A DNA stretch of 39,233 bases from Marinobacter vinifirmus (GCF_002258215.1 NZ_NEFY01000019.1:1-39233), one strand, 5' to 3'; numbered from the stretch's first letter, positions 23,724-33,965 are shown. A program made the numbers and translations. Notes: generated by a model not told the origin, from the sequence alone.

Positions 23724-24056
23724 ATGAAAAACATAATAGTCTCACTGATCTGTGGCCTGTTGGGTGCGATGATTTTTACGCTGGTCAACAACCACTTATA
23801 TGCGCGTCCAATCGCAGTTGTGAAGCTGGACGAAATCATTGCGTCACACCTGAGAGAGTACGGCGAAAGGGAACTGACTGAAGAGCAACAAAGGGAAGTC
23901 AGTGAGCGATTCGCAAAGTCTCTTGACCAGGTAATTAAGCGTGTTGCAGATGAACATAAGGTAACGCTGTTGGTGTCTCCGGCTGTCATCTCGGATGTTC
24001 CTGATTACACAAACTACGTCAAGTCGGAAGTAGGGAGGATGGTAAATGGCAACTAA
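23724..24056 (+). CDS. trbI: TrbI-like transfer protein
   Basis: A 110-residue protein with one N-terminal membrane helix (about 3-25) and a helical periplasmic part with a Glu/Arg-rich segment (YGERELTEEQQREVSERFAKSLDQV), as in F TrbI, which affects pilus retraction. It is first in the second transfer operon. Its end overlaps the start of the next gene by 11 bp. Confidence 0.75.
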   Translation: MKNIIVSLICGLLGAMIFTLVNNHLYARPIAVVKLDEIIASHLREYGERELTEEQQREVSERFAKSLDQVIKRVADEHKVTLLVSPAVISDVPDYTNYVKSEVGRMVNGN

Positions 24057-24582
24057 AAGCGTAGCGCCAGAACAGCATAGCGCAACGCCTGAGAAACAGC
24101 TTCGCATCAAGAAGTTCAGGAAAAACCTGTGGCGTTGGCTTTGTGCCATTGGTTTCGTGATCTTGTTGGGTTGGGGTGCTTCCCCTTTCGTGAAGATTGG
24201 ATTCAATGGCACAAGCAGCGTAGACGGTTACGTCTTCCTGATTGTGAAAGGCGTTGCCCCTCAGAAGGGCGAATTGGTGGCGTTCTGGCCGCCTGAAAAC
24301 GAGTTCTACCAAAACATATGGTTCGTTAAGTATGTTGCGGGGAACGCAGGTGATGAAGTGGTTAAGGATGGTCAGCGTTTCTACCTCAACGGGAAGTACC
24401 TGGGGGATGCAAAGACCGCTTCACAAGGTGGAGTGGCGTTAAAGCCAGGCCCGGCTGGCATCATTCCGCAGGGACACATTTTCGTTTGGACAGCACATGA
24501 ACACAGTTTTGACAGTCGCTATGAACAAATCGGTTGGATACCTCAAAGCAGCGTCATTGGTCGCGCTTATCGCATCCTGTAA
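24046..24582 (+). CDS. S26-type signal peptidase of the transfer system (TraF/TrhF-like)
   Basis: A 178-residue membrane peptidase. The membrane helix at about 30-48 is followed by NGTSSVDGYVF, where Ser57 or Ser58 would be the nucleophile, and FVKYVAGNAGD, where Lys95 is the general base. The end has HEHSFDSRYEQIGWIP, the conserved SxDSRxxG box. IncP TraF of this family processes and circularises pilin; here it probably matures the pilin or another exported transfer protein. The usual Ser-Met pair is Ser-Val here. Confidence 0.82.
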   Translation: MATKSVAPEQHSATPEKQLRIKKFRKNLWRWLCAIGFVILLGWGASPFVKIGFNGTSSVDGYVFLIVKGVAPQKGELVAFWPPENEFYQNIWFVKYVAGNAGDEVVKDGQRFYLNGKYLGDAKTASQGGVALKPGPAGIIPQGHIFVWTAHEHSFDSRYEQIGWIPQSSVIGRAYRIL

Positions 24583-25153
24583 TGCAGCTTTAGCCAAGGA
24601 CTTGGGTGTAATCGGTAAAAGCTATCCGATTATTGAACGTGACTTGGTTGAGGTTATACACGAGCGCATTCAGCAGAAGACCGAATCCGGTGAGCTGGAT
24701 GCAATGCACGAGGGAATGCGGGATAGATCGAAAGGTTATGCCAGGCGTCCGCCTGGTGTTTCGCTACCCCGCGCTCAGGAATACCGAGCCGTTGAAATAA
24801 ACCCGCTCTACACCTTGGATAGGGATATAACGGATGCAGATGGCAAGGTGTTGTTCACGGCTGGTACCCAAGTAAACCCTCTTGAGGTTAATCCGCTGAC
24901 CAAGGTGCTTTGTTTTATCGACGGGGACGACCCGGCGCAGGTTGACTGGCTTCAGGCCTATTGTGCGAAAGATATAAGAAACAAGATGATCTTGGTGAGC
25001 GGCGACTTTCTGGCCGTGACCGAACAGATTGGTATGAGATTGTACTTCGACCAGCGTGGATACTTGGTTGAGCGTTTCGGTATCCAGGCGGTACCGGCTG
25101 TAATAAGACAGAGTGGCAAGGTGCTATATGTTGAAGAATTTCCGATTAAGTAG
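24521..25153 (+). CDS. traW: TraW, periplasmic pilus assembly protein
   Basis: A 210-residue secreted protein. The signal peptide is MNKSVGYLKAASLVALIASC... ending ALA before KDLG. The mature part follows TraW: DLGVIGKSYPIIERDLVEVI near the start, and RLYFDQRGYLVERFGIQAVPAV near the end. F TraW works with TrbC in pilus assembly. ATG 24521 is chosen because it gives a compact signal peptide; ATG 24497 is possible, and neither has a clear ribosome-binding site. It overlaps the peptidase gene. Confidence 0.87.
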   Translation: MNKSVGYLKAASLVALIASCNAALAKDLGVIGKSYPIIERDLVEVIHERIQQKTESGELDAMHEGMRDRSKGYARRPPGVSLPRAQEYRAVEINPLYTLDRDITDADGKVLFTAGTQVNPLEVNPLTKVLCFIDGDDPAQVDWLQAYCAKDIRNKMILVSGDFLAVTEQIGMRLYFDQRGYLVERFGIQAVPAVIRQSGKVLYVEEFPIK

Positions 25154-26132
25154 TTTGGCCCTTGCGTTCCTTGTGGCACTAGGCTTTTCAGGGAAGGTGA
25201 CGGCTGCTGCCTGTGGGGGTAAGTTCCCCAATCCTGTTACTGACATTTGCTGGCTTTGCCTGTTTCCAATAAACATCGGCATGGTGCCTATCACCATGCC
25301 TGGACAAACAGACAACCACGATCCAAAACCGCCTTTAATCTGTACCTGTCCAGCACCGCCGCCGATATTCGTTCGTATCGGTGTGGGGGTCAGCTTTTGG
25401 GAGCCAGCGCGGGTCGCTGAAGTGGTGCGTACCCCTATGTGCTCTCCCACTCTCGGGGGGGCTGTGTTGGGTACTTTGCCGGTACCTGCCGGTACTAACC
25501 ACGAGGGTGACGATAGTGGCGGCGCTTTCTACCACGTTCATTGGTTCCAGTACCCTGTTTTGAGCTGGCTAGGTATGGCCATCACCCAGGGCGCTTGCTA
25601 TGTCAATGAAACCTTCGATATGTCGTACCTATCTGAACTTGATCCGCTATGGGATGACGATCAGTTGTCATTTGTCCTAAACCCGGAAGCTATCTTGTTT
25701 GCAAACCCGGTGGCGCAGGCAGCTTGTGTGGCCGATACCGTTGCCGCTGCAACTACTACGTTTGGTCTGGATACCCTGTTCTGGTGCTCAGGCTCCCAGG
25801 GATCGCTTTACCCGCTTAGCGGTAGTCATGCCAATCATGTAGGTGGTGTAGATAGTTCCTTGGCCATTGTTCACACGCATATTTTCAAAATGCACCGTCA
25901 GTTCCTTGCTCAGGATACGTCAACCTTGGGTGCGATGTGTGGAAACCTGCCTCAACCGATCATGCGGAAGAACCAATACAAGCAACAGATGATGTATCCG
26001 GTACCGCAAAATGTTAGGGGTTATGGTCTTGGTGCACCTTCAACGATTTGGGGCGCTGGCCGTGAGTTTCCTTATAAGGGTGAAGACTTCAGCTATTTGA
26101 TTTGGAGGAAACGCACATGCTGCGCATTCTAA
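25128..26132 (+). CDS. traU: TraU, mating-pair formation protein
   Basis: A 334-residue secreted, cysteine-rich protein. The signal peptide (about 1-27) ends VTAAACGGKF. The TraU pattern follows: FPNPVTDICWLCLFPINIG, then VARVAEVVRTP-like VAEVVRTPMCSP, and CYVNETFDMSYLSELDPLWDDD. F TraU acts in mating-pair formation and DNA transfer and needs disulphide bonds. ATG 25128 is chosen (AAGGTG upstream), overlapping traW. The next gene begins inside its 3' end. Confidence 0.92.
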   Translation: MLKNFRLSSLALAFLVALGFSGKVTAAACGGKFPNPVTDICWLCLFPINIGMVPITMPGQTDNHDPKPPLICTCPAPPPIFVRIGVGVSFWEPARVAEVVRTPMCSPTLGGAVLGTLPVPAGTNHEGDDSGGAFYHVHWFQYPVLSWLGMAITQGACYVNETFDMSYLSELDPLWDDDQLSFVLNPEAILFANPVAQAACVADTVAAATTTFGLDTLFWCSGSQGSLYPLSGSHANHVGGVDSSLAIVHTHIFKMHRQFLAQDTSTLGAMCGNLPQPIMRKNQYKQQMMYPVPQNVRGYGLGAPSTIWGAGREFPYKGEDFSYLIWRKRTCCAF

Positions 26133-26848
26133 TGGTTGTGGTGATGCTATCACCAGCCTTAGCTACGGCGGAAACGCCGAAATACCAGGAGCCTGATGAG
26201 GCGGCAATTAAGCAGCAAAAAACCGTTATCCAGGACGCGATGAAAGACGCTGATCGCATCATGAAAGACGGCACCTTAGACAAGCTGCTGGGCCAGGAAC
26301 GAGCGAAGCTGAATGGCCTTCAGGGAAATATGCCGGGGCTTAATATTCAGATGCCGGAATATCTTGAAGATGAGCGTGATGATCGCTACATGGCCAAAGC
26401 GCTGGCCGCAGGCAAAGCCATCGACGAAGTTCCGCCACAAGAGGCAAAGTATCCAATCGTGCTTGTCAGCCTCTCGATGCCGGAAAGCCAAATCAAAAAT
26501 CTCATAGCCGAAGGCTACAAAATCGGGGCGGCAATTGCAGTTCGCGGGTTAATCGACGACGACTTTGAAACTACGCTGGTGAAACTGAAGCAGCTCGCCG
26601 GGGAAATGGATGGTGGTGTTTTGATAGACCCAACATTGTTTCGGCGGTTTGACGCAAAGGCAGCGCCAACGTTCGTCTTACCATTAGAGCCGCTGCAACA
26701 ATGCACCGATCAGGGGTGCCCCACACCCAAGCACGTTAAAGCAACAGGTTCAGCCACCTTTAAGTATTTTCTAGACCTGGTAGAACGTACTGGCGATGAG
26801 AATGAGAAGGCTGAAGCGAAGGCTTGGTTAGCGAAGTACGGAGAATAA
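26117..26848 (+). CDS. trbC: TrbC, pilus assembly protein
   Basis: A 243-residue periplasmic protein. Signal peptide about 1-21 (ALATAE). The C-terminal half matches TrbC_Ftype: YPIVLVSLSMPESQIKNLI, GAAIAVRGLIDDDF and PTLFRRFDAKAAPTFVL. It should work with TraW. ATG 26117 has GGAGG 8 nt upstream, favoured over the in-frame ATG at 26102. It ends 4 bp before traN. Confidence 0.88.
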   Translation: MLRILMVVVMLSPALATAETPKYQEPDEAAIKQQKTVIQDAMKDADRIMKDGTLDKLLGQERAKLNGLQGNMPGLNIQMPEYLEDERDDRYMAKALAAGKAIDEVPPQEAKYPIVLVSLSMPESQIKNLIAEGYKIGAAIAVRGLIDDDFETTLVKLKQLAGEMDGGVLIDPTLFRRFDAKAAPTFVLPLEPLQQCTDQGCPTPKHVKATGSATFKYFLDLVERTGDENEKAEAKAWLAKYGE

Positions 26849-26852
26849 CAAG

Positions 26853-28817
26853 ATGAAACAAGGAGTTTTATGGTTGTCCATGATTATCGCTTTAAGTGGT
26901 GCTTCAGGCGCTGCTTTAGCGAATAACACGACACAGGCCAATGCTGATGGTAAGGCTTTTGCAGACAGTCTGAATAATGCGAAAGTCAAAGACCTGGGTA
27001 AAACTGTAGATCCAACAACAGTACCAAATTACCAGGGAACGAGCATACCTGAAGCAGGGTATTACAATTCTGGCCTCAACATCGAGAACCAGGCACAAAC
27101 AAAGGCCGCGTCTGATCCAAACGCGCAGTACATTAACAACGCCAGAACCAACAGGCCTCAAATCACGGTAAATAGTCAAACAGACCCTTTATTCAAGCGC
27201 CATGAGGAAATCACCGATAAGGCACATAGCCTTACCGATACGTACTCAGGTTGTGTTGATCTACCGGTTGGTACGCAGGATGTGACTAAGTATGAAGAAA
27301 AGTCATGCAGCGTCAGTGGGCACCAGGACACTATTAATTTTACGTGCAAGCGTCAGTTAAACGTATCGTGCTCCAATCCTAATGCAGGGCAGCCAAACCC
27401 GTTTACTGATGCTGATTTTACAAAGTCTGGCGATCCGGGTATGAGTTGGGGTTCGAGCGGCAATACCTTCTGGTACGGCCATACAACCAATAACAGAAGC
27501 GGTAGTTGTAAATTTTACGAGAACACCATCCAGTTCTATATCTCTGATCTAAGCACGGTGCCTGAATTCGTTCTTGAACAGGTTATCTATGATGATTGGC
27601 TGTTCGTGTGGGTTAATAACGAAGTTGCATTTCAAGCAGTGGGTGGTACGTATTACGCGGGATTTGATTTAGGTTGGAAATTCCCTGGCGAATATAGCTG
27701 TGAGCACAAATCAATTCGCTCATACAACATTAATGTCAATGCAAAACCGAAGCTAAAAGTAGGGTGGAACACTATATTTATACGCAACCTTGTCGGTGGT
27801 GGCGGTAACGCCTATTTAAAATTCCGAGGTCTTCGTATCCACGGTTGTACGCAATCGTCATCGTATAGCTACGTGTGTCCAACAGGTGAAACACACACCA
27901 AGGGGACTCTGAAGAGCACTACATGCACCAGTGGGCCGGAAACACGTTATATCAACGGATTTCCTGTTTACCGGTCATGCTGGGAGTGGGATCAGAACTA
28001 TACCCGTTTGTCAGACCCGTATTTCGTGAAAGATCCAATGTGTGGCCAATTGGAGGCTCAGGGATGCGGGCAGACCAGCGCAGTGTGTACCAGCCATAAT
28101 GGCAGCTTCTGCGAGAACCAGACAATCAACTATAGCTGCCCTTATCAAACCTCAGCAAGGCATGTCTCAATGTGCGGAAGCCAGCTTGTCTGTCCAGATG
28201 GCAATTGCACATCCGAATTCGGACAGAGCTATGAGCCGGCCACAGAAGACTTCAAAAAAGCCGCGACTGGTCTGGCTGTCGCTGGTGAGATAGCCAAAGA
28301 GTTAGATAAAGAAAATCTGACCATCTTTACAGGCGATAGTAAGGCTTGCAGCAAAGCCACAGCAGGCTTCTCGAATTGTTGTAAAGACAGTGGATGGGGT
28401 ACCGATATTGGCCTGGCAAGTTGCAGTAATGAGGAAAAAGAGCTTGGCATGATGAAGGAAGCAGCCCGAGTGCAATATGTGGGCAATTATTGTAGCCAGG
28501 ACTCACTGTTCGGGTGTCTAAGCCGCAAGTATGTTTACTGCACGTACCCATCCAAACTTTCCAGGATAATTATTCAGCAAGGCAAAGCTCAGCTTGGCCT
28601 GGGCTTTGGTGCACCGAAAAGCCCGGACTGCCAAGGTTTCAGTCTTGAAGAGTTGGAGTCACTGAATTTTGACGCTATGGATCTTTCTGAATTTTACTCC
28701 GACGTTATGAGTAATGCTGAAAACGGCACAACACCTAACGCTAACAATGTGGCTAATGACATTCAGGAAAAGCTAAAACAGCGTTTTCCACAGCTAAATG
28801 AAGGAGGGGGCAACTGA
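26853..28817 (+). CDS. traN: TraN, outer-membrane mating-pair stabilisation protein
   Basis: A 654-residue, cysteine-rich outer-membrane protein. Signal peptide about 1-24. It has more than 25 cysteines, many in the second half, like F TraN, which contacts recipient outer-membrane proteins. The region of residues about 190-330 (GMSWGSSGNTFWYG..., WVNNEVAF) has the variable loop expected to set recipient choice. It ends on the traF ATG (one-base overlap). Confidence 0.92.
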   Translation: MKQGVLWLSMIIALSGASGAALANNTTQANADGKAFADSLNNAKVKDLGKTVDPTTVPNYQGTSIPEAGYYNSGLNIENQAQTKAASDPNAQYINNARTNRPQITVNSQTDPLFKRHEEITDKAHSLTDTYSGCVDLPVGTQDVTKYEEKSCSVSGHQDTINFTCKRQLNVSCSNPNAGQPNPFTDADFTKSGDPGMSWGSSGNTFWYGHTTNNRSGSCKFYENTIQFYISDLSTVPEFVLEQVIYDDWLFVWVNNEVAFQAVGGTYYAGFDLGWKFPGEYSCEHKSIRSYNINVNAKPKLKVGWNTIFIRNLVGGGGNAYLKFRGLRIHGCTQSSSYSYVCPTGETHTKGTLKSTTCTSGPETRYINGFPVYRSCWEWDQNYTRLSDPYFVKDPMCGQLEAQGCGQTSAVCTSHNGSFCENQTINYSCPYQTSARHVSMCGSQLVCPDGNCTSEFGQSYEPATEDFKKAATGLAVAGEIAKELDKENLTIFTGDSKACSKATAGFSNCCKDSGWGTDIGLASCSNEEKELGMMKEAARVQYVGNYCSQDSLFGCLSRKYVYCTYPSKLSRIIIQQGKAQLGLGFGAPKSPDCQGFSLEELESLNFDAMDLSEFYSDVMSNAENGTTPNANNVANDIQEKLKQRFPQLNEGGGN

Positions 28818-29683
28818 TGCGTTATATCCTCGCACTGTTGCTTTGTACGCTAATTGCAAATGCACAGGCGGCATCCGAAGGGGTGCCGTCAAAACAACAA
28901 ACCTCGGCAAACCAAACCAGGCAAGAACAGGCCAGACCCAAAACCTATTTCTCCGACCGGGAGCGGGGTTGGTTCTGGTATGAAGATCCGGTTCAGGAAG
29001 TTGAGGAAGAAGTGAAAAAGCCGGAGCCAGTTGCCGGTGGTGCACCTGCCTCACCAACGCTGACACCTAGAGAGCTTTTGAAAAAGCAAGGGGAGCAATG
29101 GGAGGATGCACTGGCAACAGCCATCCTGGAGCCGACGAAAGAGAACTATCAGCGATACCTTGCGATGACGGCGCAAATCCAGCAGCAAAGCCAAGACTTT
29201 GCGACTGGTTTTAAGCAAGCGATATGGGTCACACCAGAGTATGACTACACGTTACAGAAGCCTCGAACCACTCAGGCAATTGTGGCTCAGAATGAGCAAG
29301 AATTGACACTGAAGGAAAGTGAGCTTTACCGGCTGTCACAGCAAAATGGCTTAATTTTCTTTTTCCGAAGTGATTGCCCATTCTGTCATCGGTTTGCACC
29401 TGTCTTAAAACGGTTTTCCGAACAGTATGGATTTACGATTATCCCCGTATCGCTGGATGGCGGCAGTCTGCCGGAATACCCGTATCCGAAGCAAAACTAC
29501 GACATGGGCAACAAGCTGAATGTGAGTGTTGTTCCGGCCTTGTTTATGGTGAACCCGGATTCCAATAGCGTTTCAACCGTAGGTTACGGCTATGCGGACT
29601 GGTCACAATTGATTACTAAAGTTCTCTTCGCAGCTCAACAGCTCGAAGGAACTGCAACAATGAGAGTAGGGGATGTTCGATGA
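28817..29683 (+). CDS. traF: TraF, thioredoxin-like pilus assembly protein
   Basis: A 288-residue periplasmic protein. Signal peptide about 1-18 (ANAQA). The C-terminal thioredoxin-like domain has FFFRSDCPFCHRFAPVL, with Cys187 and Cys190 forming a CxxC pair, and SVVPALFMVNP with the cis-Pro. F TraF lacks this pair, whereas F TrbB has it; no separate trbB or dsbC is in the window, so this protein may itself assist disulphide bonding of TraN, TraU and TraH. It overlaps traH by four bases. Confidence 0.92.
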   Translation: MRYILALLLCTLIANAQAASEGVPSKQQTSANQTRQEQARPKTYFSDRERGWFWYEDPVQEVEEEVKKPEPVAGGAPASPTLTPRELLKKQGEQWEDALATAILEPTKENYQRYLAMTAQIQQQSQDFATGFKQAIWVTPEYDYTLQKPRTTQAIVAQNEQELTLKESELYRLSQQNGLIFFFRSDCPFCHRFAPVLKRFSEQYGFTIIPVSLDGGSLPEYPYPKQNYDMGNKLNVSVVPALFMVNPDSNSVSTVGYGYADWSQLITKVLFAAQQLEGTATMRVGDVR

Positions 29684-31125
29684 AACGATCAATATTTAAA
29701 GCAACAGCGCTATCTTTGGCGATAATTCTACCAGCATCCTCGCTTGCAGATACGGGTTCTAAAGTGGCCAGTTGGTTCGACAATATGAACTATGCAACGG
29801 TGACTTCACCTGGTGTTTATGAAGGACAGTCAGCCCGGTTTGCAACCCTGGGCGGGATTTCGGCACGAGCACCTATTACTCAGCCATTTAATTTCGTCAG
29901 TGTTCAAACCCCTAAGTTCAGCGCCGGTTGTGGAGGCATTGACTTCTATGCGGGTGGTTTCTCTGCCATCGACGCAAACCAGTTTATTGATAACCTTCGG
30001 GCCATAGGCCAAAACGCACAATCACTGGCTTTCATGCTGGCCATTCAGATTGTCTCGCCACAGCTTTCCGGTGTGATGGAAGATATACAAACCTGGTCAA
30101 ATAAATATTTGAATATGAATATGGATTCCTGTGAAGCAGCCAGCAAGTTGGTCGGTGGTGCTCTTCAATACTTTGACCAGGAGAAAGCCAACTGTATCAC
30201 TACTCGCCAAAATGACTATGGCGAAGATTTTTCAACAGCATCATTTGCGTGTACCACTGGTGGTAGCCGCAAATCGACTGTTGGATCTGATGGTGAAGTC
30301 AACAAAACCGACTTCGTGAAAGGCAACTTAGCCTGGTACGTTTTGATGCAAGACCCATTTTTCCAGGCAGACACGGAGTTTGCAGAGGTGGTTCTTAACA
30401 TCATTGGTAGTGTGATCATAGCGGATATGGCAGGTGCGTCTGACACACCCGTTGAAATCCGAATCATCGAGCCTGCCATTAAAGACGTGATTGAAAAGGA
30501 GCGGTTCCAGAATATTTATACCGCACTTCTCTACGGCAACCAGGCCACAGAGCAACTGCGCGTATATCGTTGTATAGGAGCAACGTCTGATCCGAATAGC
30601 TGTGCCAGTATGACTAACTCTTTACAGACCATAAACCCAGCCTGGACAGGCCTGTATGCCCGCGTTGAGCAACTGCTTCAAAGCATCATTACCAAGATCG
30701 ACACGGACAGCGCCCTGTCACTCCAGGAGCGCGGTCTAATCGCTTCTACCAATGTGCCAATCTATCGCTTCCTATCAGCGTCAACCACGTATTTTCCGCG
30801 TGGTACTGATATTTCCAAAATTACCCAGGAATATACAACGCTGATTGCTCATGACATTTTACTTCGCTCTTTGGATGCCGTGATCCAAAGGGTAGAGCAG
30901 CGAAGCTCAACCTTGAGAAAGGGGATGTCTGAAGCAACTCGTATTAAGGCCTTCCGCGAAGACCTTGAGGCGGTCATGCGTGGTTTGGCAAAACTGCGGC
31001 AAGACAACGAGTACACTACTGAACAGCTTATCTCAATGCAGGAGCGGATCTACAAGTATGAGAAGGCTTTGCTACCTAAGCTGGGCGGTGAAATTGTGAC
31101 TGCGGCAATGTGGGGTAAGAAATGA
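29680..31125 (+). CDS. traH: TraH, pilus assembly/mating-pair protein
   Basis: A 481-residue periplasmic protein. Signal peptide about 1-24. Mature start as in TraH (SKVASWFDNMNYATVTSPGVYEGQSARFATLGGIS), then SAGCGGIDFYAGGFSAI, the signature of the family. A helical C-terminus with charged repeats follows (EDLEAVMRGLAKLRQDNEY). It acts with TraF and TraW in pilus assembly and retraction. Overlaps traF and traG. Confidence 0.93.
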   Translation: MKRSIFKATALSLAIILPASSLADTGSKVASWFDNMNYATVTSPGVYEGQSARFATLGGISARAPITQPFNFVSVQTPKFSAGCGGIDFYAGGFSAIDANQFIDNLRAIGQNAQSLAFMLAIQIVSPQLSGVMEDIQTWSNKYLNMNMDSCEAASKLVGGALQYFDQEKANCITTRQNDYGEDFSTASFACTTGGSRKSTVGSDGEVNKTDFVKGNLAWYVLMQDPFFQADTEFAEVVLNIIGSVIIADMAGASDTPVEIRIIEPAIKDVIEKERFQNIYTALLYGNQATEQLRVYRCIGATSDPNSCASMTNSLQTINPAWTGLYARVEQLLQSIITKIDTDSALSLQERGLIASTNVPIYRFLSASTTYFPRGTDISKITQEYTTLIAHDILLRSLDAVIQRVEQRSSTLRKGMSEATRIKAFREDLEAVMRGLAKLRQDNEYTTEQLISMQERIYKYEKALLPKLGGEIVTAAMWGKK

Positions 31126-33965
31126 ATTGGGAAGTCGTTGCATACGGCAGTGGCGATATGCTGAGAATGATATTCACAGCTATCGCTTCAATTTTTGGTA
31201 ACTCAGATTATAAAGCGGCCATGCAAACTGCCGGTATGCTTGGGTTTGTAACCGTGCTTTTTAAGGCAGCATTTGACCGAAATGTGATGGCCAATTTCCG
31301 GTGGTTCATCGGCACCATAGTTTTGATTATGGTGGTTTTAGTACCAAAAACTACCGTTATCGTGAATGACAGGATCACACCTGCCAATAGCGCTGTGGTC
31401 AACAACGTTCCAATTGGGTTGGCAGCGACAGCCGGGTTCTTCTCATTTGTTGGTGACTGGCTGGCACGTTCCTTTGAGACAGTGTTTTCAATGCCAAACG
31501 AGGTTAAGTACACCACAACGGGGTTACTGTTCCCTCATAAGCTGTATGAAGCGACCAGGAAAATGGGTTTTCCTGATGACCGTACAAATAGTAACTTTAA
31601 AGAGTTTTTTGCTTCCTGTGTGGTCGTCGATGGCATCGGCCACAGAAGGTTTACCTGGCGGGAAGTTATGCAAGCGCCAAACCTGATGAATTTCTTCGAT
31701 ACCAGGGTGGCTGTGAATGCGGCGAGCTTCAGGTACACAGCAGGGTCTGGTACGGAGTCAATTCTTCCATGCAGATCCGGTTTCACAAACACCCTGAAGC
31801 CGGATATGCTGGCCCTGTACACGGACGTTATAAAGTACGGCGTGGAAGGCGATTTAATTTCACGCTTTGATAGCGCCAACGCTGCATCTACCAGGATGCA
31901 GGCGGACATGCAGAATGCTATTAACTTTATGACGGGCGTCAGCCTGACGCCACAGCAGTTTGTAACACAACAAGCCATCATTAACGCTATGGCAACGGGC
32001 ACCCATAAGCTATCGCAGGAAACTGATGCCACAGAATTTAATCAATATATTGTTAGTGGGGCAGAACTACACCGCCTGACCACATATCAAGCATTAGGCG
32101 ATATAGCCTCAGAGAAATTGCCGTTACTACGGACAATCTTCGAGGCCATCATCTATGCGATTTTCCCGATCATCGTTCTAATGGCCATTGTGATACCAGC
32201 CAAGGTACCTATGGCCTATATCACTGCATTGGTATGGATAAATCTGTGGGCACCAATGTATGCGATCCTGCACTTCATTATGTCCTACTACTCACAGTCA
32301 ACCATGACCGAGATAGCTGCGCTTTACGGCAACGGGTTTTCTGTTCTGGCCAATGCTGAAATGGCCAAATTCAATTCCGATGTGGTTGCAACAACCGGCT
32401 ATCTGGCAACCGCGTTGCCTATGCTTGCCTGGATGCTGGTGTCTAAGTCCGGCGCTATGGCAGCATCTTTTGCTGGCCGTGTAATGCAGGGCTATGACCA
32501 GTCTGTCGAGAAAGGTGCAAATGAGGCGGTAGACGGCCAGGGTCAACGCATGGGTACCAAGTGGGAGCAAACCGGCTCTGGTGGTATCCAGAACAGCAAC
32601 CTTATGGACTCTGGTTCCCGGCAAACATCAACTGTGGATGGAAATACCATTCTTTCTCAGACCTCTTCACAGTTGATGGTTACGCCGCAAATCACTGAGC
32701 AGACTATGCAGGCCAAACAGCAGGCTCTGGATACTGCAACCGAAATGCGTGAATCAACAGCCGCCAGGTTAGGTGAATCAAATACTTCGGTTCTTTCAAG
32801 CTCAGGATCTGTATTGCAGCAGCTAAGCCAGCAGCAGGGCGCTAATAACAACTTCAAGCAGTCTGAAACCGCACAGCAGCAGCAGAATTTCACAGCACTA
32901 AAAGGTGCTGTTGATGAGTGGGCTAAGACCAATGGCGTTGAAATGAGCGACCAGGCCAAGGCTGCAATGTACGGCGCAATTGAGGGTAAAATTACTGCTG
33001 AAGTCGGTACGCCACTGAAGGGCATTTTCGGAAGCGGCGCGAGCACCAGTGTCACCACCAGAGCAGGCGGTAATATTGAAGGGTCAACCTCTGAAACAGA
33101 GCGCGATGCTTACAATATGGCTGAGAAGTTCATGAACAGTGAACAATTCTCTAGCGTAACAGCTTCTATTGGTTCCGGTGTGCGTGAAATGGCTGCGCAA
33201 TTTGGGGTGTCAGAAAACAACTCAACCGTGGATCAGCTTAGTACGTCATTGTCACGACAACAGTCTGCTCAAAGCGAATATTCACAGGCAGCTTCACAGG
33301 TGCAGTCGGCTCATGAATCACTAAGCGCTACGGAGGCGTTAAGTTCAGTGCTGAGTGGCGATGGAAGCCAAACGCTGGTTCAGGCTCTAATGAAGTCAAA
33401 CAACGGTGATGTTGGGCGCGTTGATTCATTGTTAAGAGAAGCGGCAGGCGGATCTTCAGAGGCGATGCAATCCATTAAATTCGCCTTGGTTGATGCGGAT
33501 GAAAGGTTTGGGATGGGGGCAGATCCTCAGTTCCAGCAAGTTCAACAAGCGTTACTTAACGATGGTCGTGACACCGTAGCTTCAACCTTCAGCTCGGGTA
33601 CTTCAGGTGTGAACTCACAAGGGGAGCAATGGCGAAGTGGTGTCGATGGCCAAGCCACTGTTACCCAAGAGCAAGTTCAATCTGCAACCACAACCGCCTT
33701 GGAAGCTCAGCAAGCAGCTATGAATGATCCAAGTAGCGCAATTACACAGAATGGTAATACAGAGCGTTTGCAGCGTCTGGAAGGTCAGGTAGATGGTAAA
33801 GGGGAAAGTACACAGGAAAAAGTAGAAGCCGTTGCCTATATCAATGAAGCATCACCAACCCCGTTCGCAGCCATGTGGTTCAACGAAGGCCAGCGCGATC
33901 AGATGGAAGGCGACCTGAAAGAAAATATTCAGGAACGCACTCGTAGACGTAGCGGGGGAGAATAA
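31122..33965 (+). CDS. traG: TraG, mating-pair stabilisation protein
   Basis: A 947-residue inner-membrane protein. The N-terminal half (about 1-450) has several membrane segments (near 35-55, 60-80, 345-375, 385-410 and 425-450) and resembles F TraG-N, needed for piliation. The C-terminal half is hydrophilic, Gln/Ser/Glu-rich and helical, the part that in F takes part in mating stabilisation and entry-exclusion recognition. It overlaps traH by four bases and the next gene by one. Confidence 0.92.
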   Translation: MNWEVVAYGSGDMLRMIFTAIASIFGNSDYKAAMQTAGMLGFVTVLFKAAFDRNVMANFRWFIGTIVLIMVVLVPKTTVIVNDRITPANSAVVNNVPIGLAATAGFFSFVGDWLARSFETVFSMPNEVKYTTTGLLFPHKLYEATRKMGFPDDRTNSNFKEFFASCVVVDGIGHRRFTWREVMQAPNLMNFFDTRVAVNAASFRYTAGSGTESILPCRSGFTNTLKPDMLALYTDVIKYGVEGDLISRFDSANAASTRMQADMQNAINFMTGVSLTPQQFVTQQAIINAMATGTHKLSQETDATEFNQYIVSGAELHRLTTYQALGDIASEKLPLLRTIFEAIIYAIFPIIVLMAIVIPAKVPMAYITALVWINLWAPMYAILHFIMSYYSQSTMTEIAALYGNGFSVLANAEMAKFNSDVVATTGYLATALPMLAWMLVSKSGAMAASFAGRVMQGYDQSVEKGANEAVDGQGQRMGTKWEQTGSGGIQNSNLMDSGSRQTSTVDGNTILSQTSSQLMVTPQITEQTMQAKQQALDTATEMRESTAARLGESNTSVLSSSGSVLQQLSQQQGANNNFKQSETAQQQQNFTALKGAVDEWAKTNGVEMSDQAKAAMYGAIEGKITAEVGTPLKGIFGSGASTSVTTRAGGNIEGSTSETERDAYNMAEKFMNSEQFSSVTASIGSGVREMAAQFGVSENNSTVDQLSTSLSRQQSAQSEYSQAASQVQSAHESLSATEALSSVLSGDGSQTLVQALMKSNNGDVGRVDSLLREAAGGSSEAMQSIKFALVDADERFGMGADPQFQQVQQALLNDGRDTVASTFSSGTSGVNSQGEQWRSGVDGQATVTQEQVQSATTTALEAQQAAMNDPSSAITQNGNTERLQRLEGQVDGKGESTQEKVEAVAYINEASPTPFAAMWFNEGQRDQMEGDLKENIQERTRRRSGGE

